In this document: piece after piece, positions 1-3,709 of the stretch
How the letters are laid out: each line of letters begins with the position of its first letter
Numbering within the stretch: the first letter of the stretch is position 1
NCBI GenBank assembly: GCA_051867975.1
Contig: JBJDZM010000061.1
Location: forward strand, 1 to 9,859
Direction: 5' to 3'
From: SVTX01 sp051867975
Lineage (GTDB): Bacteria; Bacillota; Clostridia; Oscillospirales; CAG-272
Length of the DNA: 9,859 nucleotides
Position numbers and translations under genes: made by a program
The notes under the pieces: generated by a model
Told to the model about the DNA's origin: nothing
Seen by the model: only the letters and a program-made list of their open reading frames with translations
Database searches by the model: none

Positions 1-914
1 AACCTTGCGCGACGTTTTTCACTTGTGTGGTCTTGATATTGTATGTTAGTATTTTGGGGGAATATAGGATACACCAGACGGTCATCGTTATATATGGTTA
101 CTCGGTCGACCACGGCGTGCCAGAGCTTTTCGTCAAATTCTATTGGCGGAGCTTCAAGCTCGGTCAGTTGGGAGAGCATACCGCCGATGGCAACTGACTC
201 GGCATCCCTCTTTTTACGCTCGGCTGTGAGACGTTTGTGCTTTTCCTCCTCGGCTCGAAAGCGGTCGGTGAGGTCATTGTAACGGCGGCGGTATTCCTCT
301 TCGCTTACGGAGGCGGGGGCGTTCTGCATCATCGTCTGCCGTACCATTTCGGTGAGGATATCCATCTCCCTCTCGCAAGCCTCAATATCATCGTCAATAA
401 AATCGGTGTCTGTCAGCGTATTCTGTACGTAGCGAAGGGTGTCGATGGTTGCCTTACCGCTGGTTTTACGCCGTGCAAGCTCTATCTGCACTCTGTCCCA
501 TTCCTCCGGCTCGATGATGGCAGGATGGCTGTTCTCTACATAATATTGCGGAACTTCGCCCTCGTTGATTTTCATCGTTTTGGTAAGGTAATCGGTGGTA
601 AAACGCTTCTGAAGTCGAGCATCACCTTTGTATTTCTCGTTTGTAAGTATACTTTCCACAGTGCCTACCTGCCACGTTTTCTTTCTGCCCGGCGTGGGGA
701 TACCCTTTTCGGTGAGGTGCTTTGCAATATAACAATGAGTTTTGCCGTCAATGAACATTCGGTATATAAGCCTTACGATTTCTGCCTCCTCGGGGACGAT
801 TTCTGGTGTACCGTCCGCCCCTTTGCGGTAACCGAGGAATCGCTTATACGGCAACTTCACCTTGCCGCCCCTTGTTTTTTGTTCATACGAATCACATCCG
901 AGTGCTTGTATATA
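1..914 (-). pseudogene. Large serine recombinase remnant (TnpX/Tn4451-like), lacking catalytic domain and zinc ribbon
   Basis: The minus strand is open for 304 codons from just after a TGA at 917-915 to the window edge. From residue about 19 (VKLPYKRFLGY) to about 150 it reads like the recombinase domain (Pfam PF07508 type) of large serine recombinases, with typical phrases such as IVRLIYRMFIDGK, STVES-like GTVESILTNEKYKGD and YYVENSHPAIIEPEEWDRV. Full-length relatives carry about 150 upstream residues with the catalytic serine. Here a stop and the fic promoter region occupy that place. Relatives also have a cysteine-rich zinc ribbon after the ARRK segment, but this frame jumps in phase near residue 150-156 (about 446-467) straight to the charged coiled-coil part (EEYRRRYNDLTDRFRAEEEKHKRL). 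The last 20 or so codons before the edge (about 1-75) no longer look like the usual C terminus. It cannot recombine DNA alone and is best read as an element scar. The GTG at 860-858 could start a short product, but no good ribosome site is seen. Confidence 0.82.
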
Positions 915-917
915 TCA

Positions 918-1098
918 CTCTAAACGGCGCAAAAGTCAAGGGGTGTTTTGAAAATTATGTTTTAAATCCCTTATATTTCTTCAAAAACGAATAAATCACC
1001 TTATTTTGAGTAAAATAATAAGGGAATATTTCCTTGAGATATTGACAATCCCCTTAATTCGTGCTATAATTTAAGGGAACTGGTTTGGAGGTGATATT
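918..1098 (+). promoter_or_regulatory. fic promoter and repeated CCCTTAA/TTAAGGG operator region
   Basis: A perfect sigma-A promoter is visible: TTGACA at 1042-1047, a 17-base spacer, and TATAAT at 1065-1070, with transcription expected near 1077. The half-sites CCCTTAA (1051-1057) and TTAAGGG (1071-1077) form an inverted pair that brackets the -10 box, so a protein bound there would block RNA polymerase. Just upstream lies the near-palindrome AAGGGAATATTTCCTT (1020-1035), and further half-sites are CCCTTAT (968-974) and CCTTATTTT (999-1007). A strong ribosome site GGAGG (1087-1091) is 7 bases from the ATG at 1099. The layout suggests repression, perhaps by the winged helix of the Fic protein itself; that link is inference. 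Confidence 0.75.
1020..1035. repeat. 16-bp near-palindrome upstream of the fic promoter
   Basis: AAGGGAATATTTCCTT is a dyad with one mismatched pair and ends 6 bases before the -35 box. Its arms match the AAGGG part of the half-sites bracketing the -10 box, so it may be a second, upstream operator for the same regulator. Confidence 0.5.
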
Positions 1099-2145
1099 AT
1101 GAGAACCTTTAATTATTCGAAAATCAGCGAAAACAAATGGGATTCCGAGCTTCTCGGCTTGATTGCCGCCATATACAAGGAAGCCGGAAAGCAAGAATTA
1201 TATTTGAAGCAACGTCCCGAGGAGCTTGAAAAGCTTGTTGAGATTGCAAAAGTACAAAGCACTGAGGCATCCAATGCCATTGAGGGTATCGTTACCACAA
1301 GCACTCGTATCCGTCAGTTGATGGGCGAGAAGACTACGCCGAGAAACCGCGATGAGCAGGAGATTGCCGGATACCGAGACGTGCTGAATATCATTCACGA
1401 GAGCTTTGATGCCATCCCCCTGACACCGAACTATATTCTTCAGCTTCATAAAATCCTCTATAGCCATATGAACAACCCTACGGCGGGAAGAACCAAGAGC
1501 GTACAGAATTATATCAGTGCAACCTATCACGACGGTCATGCCGAAACACTCTTTACGCCCCTCGATCCTTTTGAAACACCGGAGGCGCTTGAAGCCATCT
1601 GTAACGAGTATAACCGTGTGATCGGAAATATGGAGCTTGAGCCTCTGATTGCCATTCCTACCTTTATACACGATTTCCTTTGCATCCATCCGTTCAACGA
1701 TGGCAACGGCAGAATGAGCCGACTTCTTACAACGCTCCTTCTTTACCGAAACGGCTTCTACGTTGGAAAGTATATCTCCCTTGAAGCCAAGATTGCGAAG
1801 AACAAGGATTTGTACTACGATGCCTTGGGTCAATCCCAGCAAGGCTGGCACGAGGGCGAGGCAGATGCAGTTCCGTTCATCAAATATCTGCTCGGTACGA
1901 TTCTTGCCGCATACCGTGATTTTGAAGACCGCTTTGCACTTGTGGAAACCAAGCTGTCTTCCTTGGAAATGGTAAGACGCGCCACGATGAATAAGATAGG
2001 TCGATTCAAGAAGCAGGATATTATGGAGCTTTGTCCGTCGCTCAGTATTAGCTCCGTGGAAGGCGCACTCCGCAAGCTCGTATCCGAAGGAGAACTAATG
2101 CGCGAGGGCAACGGAAAGAATACCACATATTTTAGACTCAAGTGA
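1099..2145 (+). CDS. Fic-domain AMP-transferase, class II, with C-terminal winged helix
   Basis: This 348-residue protein has the Fic signature HPFNDGNGRMSR at residues 197-208 with every consensus position intact: catalytic His197, acidic Asp201, the GNGR anion-binding loop and the final Arg208. Fic enzymes usually transfer AMP from ATP to a hydroxyl side chain of a target protein in the cytoplasm. The N-terminal self-inhibition motif [S/T]xxxE[G/N] is present as SNAIEG (residues 58-63), so Glu62 should hold the enzyme off until it is displaced; this marks a class II Fic. Residues about 137-157 (NYIS...DGHAETLFTPLDP) fit the flap hairpin that docks the target segment. The last 60 residues (from about RRATMNKIGRFKKQDI to TYFRLK) read as a winged helix-turn-helix. 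The length is normal for this architecture. The start is fixed by GGAGG at 1087-1091. The gene stands alone between its own promoter and terminator. The target is unknown. Roles reported for relatives include toxin-like activity and stress control. Confidence 0.93.
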   Translation: MRTFNYSKISENKWDSELLGLIAAIYKEAGKQELYLKQRPEELEKLVEIAKVQSTEASNAIEGIVTTSTRIRQLMGEKTTPRNRDEQEIAGYRDVLNIIHESFDAIPLTPNYILQLHKILYSHMNNPTAGRTKSVQNYISATYHDGHAETLFTPLDPFETPEALEAICNEYNRVIGNMELEPLIAIPTFIHDFLCIHPFNDGNGRMSRLLTTLLLYRNGFYVGKYISLEAKIAKNKDLYYDALGQSQQGWHEGEADAVPFIKYLLGTILAAYRDFEDRFALVETKLSSLEMVRRATMNKIGRFKKQDIMELCPSLSISSVEGALRKLVSEGELMREGNGKNTTYFRLK

Positions 2146-2200
2146 TAAATCCCCTTAAAATCGCAACATTCCCTCAAAAGTGCAAAATAATTAAGGGAAT
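2146..2200. repeat. Second cluster of CCCTTAA-type half-sites, right after fic
   Basis: Six bases after the fic stop, CCCTTAA (2152-2158) and TTAAGGG (2191-2197) repeat the half-sites of the fic promoter in the same inverted order, here 32 bases apart. Between them lies CCCTCAA (2171-2177). The stretches 2152-2170 and 2171-2189 are imperfect 19-base tandem copies of the form CCCTyAAAA..GCAA. No promoter or gene start follows closely, so the role is open: a looping operator, an element boundary, or a duplicated promoter edge. Confidence 0.6.
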
Positions 2201-2201
2201 A

Positions 2202-2234
2202 AATGCACCCATACCCCCGAAAAGTGGTGCATTG
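2202..2234 (+). other. Perfect 8-bp hairpin in the fic 3' region
   Basis: AATGCACC (2202-2209) pairs perfectly with GGTGCATT (2227-2234) across a 17-base loop that is rich in C on one side. No T-run follows, so it is not a terminator by itself. It lies between the half-site cluster and the terminator at 2264, and may stabilise the fic 3' end or belong to a small structured RNA. Confidence 0.45.
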
Positions 2235-2263
2235 TATAGGGTTAGGGGTTATCTGCCAAAAAG

Positions 2264-2288
2264 AAAAGTCGCACAAGCGGCTTTTTCT
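2264..2288 (+). terminator. Intrinsic terminator of fic
   Basis: GAAAAGTCGC (2264-2273) and GCGGCTTTTTC (2278-2288) form a 10-bp stem with one G-T pair around the loop ACAA, and the descending arm contains the T-run. The A-rich ascending arm means it could also work on the opposite strand. It separates the fic transcript from the mntA-hepT module. Confidence 0.75.
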
Positions 2289-2512
2289 CTTCACTCTTCT
2301 CTTTTCACAAAAGCAATTATTTAATCATCAAAAATTCGTTATGTTCAAATCTCGTAGGCAAAACGCCAAAATTATATTTTTTGCCATTTCACAAAAAAGA
2401 TTCCATAGTCGAAACAATTTTGGCTATGAGGCTCAAGATGCAATTCCTCTTTTCACCTCAAACTTGTGTCAAAAATGATATAATCTCGAGGTCACAGATA
2501 ACGTATCGTCTC
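2289..2512. other. AT-rich intergenic stretch without a gene
   Basis: No convincing coding frame is seen. An imperfect hairpin CATAGTC/GGCTATG (2404-2410 with 2422-2428) precedes a T-run only on the minus strand (revcomp of the A-run at 2393-2398), so it might stop minus-strand transcription. The 20-base repeat at 2455-2474 recurs at 7365. TGATATAAT at 2476-2484 looks like an extended -10 box without a good -35 and could be a weak distal promoter for mntA. Confidence 0.4.
2455..2474. repeat. 20-bp dispersed repeat, copy 1
   Basis: ACCTCAAACTTGTGTCAAAA matches the stretch at 7365-7384 at 19 of 20 bases in the same orientation. The two copies flank the mntA-hepT module and the surface operon, about 4.9 kb apart. 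Read on the minus strand, both give FDTS(S/L)R, which may be a relic of a common mobile-element gene end; that reading is uncertain. Confidence 0.55.
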
Positions 2513-2577
2513 AAAATATGCAACTAAAATATGCAATTATTGCAGTTTTGTATAAAATAATTTACGCAATTTTTGCA
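2513..2577. promoter_or_regulatory. Operator-like TGCAA repeat array upstream of mntA
   Basis: AAAATATGCAA occurs twice, 13 bases apart (2513-2523 and 2526-2536). The second copy runs into a perfect 13-base palindrome TGCAATTATTGCA (2532-2544). A near copy, CGCAATTTTTGCA, sits at 2565-2577, exactly 33 bases further, which is about three helix turns, on the same DNA face. It ends 8 bases before the -35 box, itself TTGCAA. This is the expected layout for a dimeric XRE-type repressor, and the helix-turn-helix fused to MntA is the obvious candidate. Confidence 0.65.
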
Positions 2578-2585
2578 TATACCTA

Positions 2586-2628
2586 TTGCAAATCAGGCAA
2601 AATAGTGTTATAATACACATGAGGTGAT
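2586..2628 (+). promoter_or_regulatory. mntA-hepT promoter and ribosome site
   Basis: TTGCAA (2586-2591), a 17-base spacer and TATAAT (2609-2614) with an upstream TG (extended -10) form a strong sigma-A promoter. Transcription should begin near 2621, making the leader only about 10 bases long. The ribosome site GAGGTGAT (2621-2628) lies at the very 5' end, so initiation may be weak or the real start slightly upstream. Confidence 0.75.
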
Positions 2629-2631
2629 GTT

Positions 2632-3102
2632 ATGACACTACGGGAATTAAGAAAAAACAAGGGTATCACACAGCAGCAAGCCGCAGACTTTGTCGGTGTT
2701 CCGCTGAGAACCTACTCAAATTATGAAACCGATCCCACTAAGCAAACAAGCATCAAGTATAAGTATATGCTGGAAAAGCTCTTCACATACGGATATGTTG
2801 ATGAAGAAAACGGTATTCTCACTGTAGACGAAATCAAGGAAGCATGTGTCAGCGTACTCTCGGGTTATCCCGTCGAGTATTGTTATTTGTTCGGCTCTTA
2901 TGCAAAAGGCAAGGCTACGCCTACGAGTGATGTAGATTTACTCGTCTATACGACTGTTTCAGGACTCCGGTTCTATGAACTTGTAGAAGAGCTTCGTGAG
3001 AAACTGAAAAAGAAGGTAGACGTACTCGATCAAAAACAGATAGCAAATAACTTTGACTTAACTAATGAGATTTTGAAGGACGGGATAAAAATATATGGAT
3101 AA
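2632..3102 (+). CDS. mntA: HTH-fused MNT antitoxin (MntA), AMP-transferring nucleotidyltransferase
   Basis: The 156-residue protein begins with an XRE-type helix-turn-helix (residues about 1-55: LRELRKNKGITQQQAADFVG, then VPLRTYSNYET). It continues as a minimal nucleotidyltransferase from about residue 64. The active-site pattern GSX10DXD is intact: Gly88-Ser89, Asp100 and Asp102, with a third acidic residue likely at Asp130 in KVDVLD. Known MntA enzymes add AMP units to a tyrosine of the partner HepT toxin and so silence it. Standard MntA is about 100 residues; the extra 60 are the DNA-binding domain, which suggests that this antitoxin also controls its own promoter. The ATG is set by GAGGTGAT upstream. 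The 3' end overlaps hepT by 8 bases, so the two are translated together. An alternative reading as a generic nucleotidyltransferase is unlikely given the partner. Confidence 0.92.
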   Translation: MTLRELRKNKGITQQQAADFVGVPLRTYSNYETDPTKQTSIKYKYMLEKLFTYGYVDEENGILTVDEIKEACVSVLSGYPVEYCYLFGSYAKGKATPTSDVDLLVYTTVSGLRFYELVEELREKLKKKVDVLDQKQIANNFDLTNEILKDGIKIYG

Positions 3103-3430
3103 CATTAAAAACGACGCGTACTATGTAAAAAAGATGCTCAAGGACATCAAATTCATCATGGAAAAGACCGAGGGAATATCCCTCAAAGAGCTTGAGAAAA
3201 ACGAGGTACTCTGCGACTCGGTTCTTTTTCGTTTGATACAAATTTCCGAGAACTCGGGTAAACTAACCCCGGCATTCAAGGAAGCACACAAAATAATACC
3301 GTGGCAGGCTATCAAAGGCATGAGAAACCGAATCGTCCATGAGTACGGCGATGTTGAACTCGATGTGGTACATCAGACCATTACCGAAGACATCCCTGAA
3401 ATATGCGCACTACTCGAATCATTGATTTAA
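3095..3430 (+). CDS. hepT: HEPN toxin HepT (DUF86 family)
   Basis: A 111-residue, mostly helical protein of the HEPN/DUF86 family. The ribonuclease motif RX4H is present as Arg77-NRIV-His82. It extends to the full RX4HXY pattern with Tyr84, the residue type that MntA modifies with AMP in studied pairs. Free HepT cleaves RNA in the cytoplasm and halts growth; modified HepT is harmless. Length and motif position near the C-terminal third fit the family. The start ATG lies inside the last codons of mntA with no ribosome site of its own beyond the coding region, which favours coupled translation and keeps antitoxin made before toxin. No clear terminator follows before the next promoter at 3593, so some read-through is possible. 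Confidence 0.93.
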   Translation: MDNIKNDAYYVKKMLKDIKFIMEKTEGISLKELEKNEVLCDSVLFRLIQISENSGKLTPAFKEAHKIIPWQAIKGMRNRIVHEYGDVELDVVHQTITEDIPEICALLESLI

Positions 3431-3569
3431 TAACAGAAGTTAAAAGACTTAATATCGTCTTCGGGCGGTACGTCGGTATCCTCTCTTCCCTTTTAGGTAT
3501 GCCAAGCGCGATGGGCAAAACGACCAAATACTTCATCTTGATATAGTGATATTTGACCAAAACAGAGAA
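3427..3569 (-). pseudogene. Possible degraded coding remnant between hepT and the surface operon
   Basis: On the minus strand one frame reads plausibly as protein: DEVFGRFAHRAWHT, a stop, then KGREDTDVPPEDDIKSFNFCY and a second stop at 3429-3427 inside the hepT end. The higher GC and acidic, low-bias composition differ from the AT-rich surroundings. I do not recognise the family. It may equally be chance; the piece is short and a competing frame is also open. Confidence 0.2.
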
Positions 3570-3592
3570 AAAATACTATTTCCCCAATATCG

Positions 3593-3622
3593 TTGACAAA
3601 CAGTGACATAATGTGATAGAAT
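3593..3622 (+). promoter_or_regulatory. Promoter 1 of the surface operon
   Basis: TTGACA (3593-3598), an 18-base spacer and TAGAAT (3617-3622) with a TG one base upstream make a good extended sigma-A promoter. Transcription from it would give a leader of about 80 bases before the ATG at 3710. Confidence 0.6.
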
Positions 3623-3642
3623 TGAGCATGAAAAGGTGTAAT

Positions 3643-3688
3643 TTTAAGGTTCATTTAAGGTTGCACCGAACAGGACAGATATTAGAAT
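3643..3688 (+). promoter_or_regulatory. Response-regulator-type 11-bp direct repeat with a second possible promoter
   Basis: TTTAAGGTT occurs at 3643-3651 and again at 3654-3662, an 11-base spacing typical of binding sites of OmpR/PhoB-family response regulators. The second copy overlaps a weak -35 (TTGCAC, 3661-3666), 16 bases before TAGAAT (3683-3688). That is the arrangement of an activated promoter. From promoter 1 the site would instead lie in the leader and could act as a roadblock. Confidence 0.45.
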
Positions 3689-3709
3689 ATGAAGAAAAAG
3701 GAGACAGAA

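Noticed and set aside
237..923. Long plus-strand frame opposite the recombinase remnant
   Set aside because: The minus strand gives clear recombinase-domain sequence throughout; the plus-strand product has no recognisable content and no ribosome site.
1198..1851. 217-codon minus-strand frame inside fic
   Set aside because: It is antisense to the Fic catalytic region, whose motifs are fully intact on the plus strand.
2203..2478. 91-codon plus-strand frame after fic
   Set aside because: It crosses the hairpin and terminator, has an AT-driven composition and no start signal.
2513..2577. TGCAA repeats as a possible CRISPR
   Set aside because: Units are only 11-13 bases with irregular spacing and dyad symmetry, which fits operators, not a CRISPR array.
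3689..3709. Upstream in-frame ATG of the large surface protein
   Set aside because: The seven extra residues (MKKKETE) are encoded by the ribosome-site region itself, and the start at 3710 has ideal spacing and yields a clean signal peptide.
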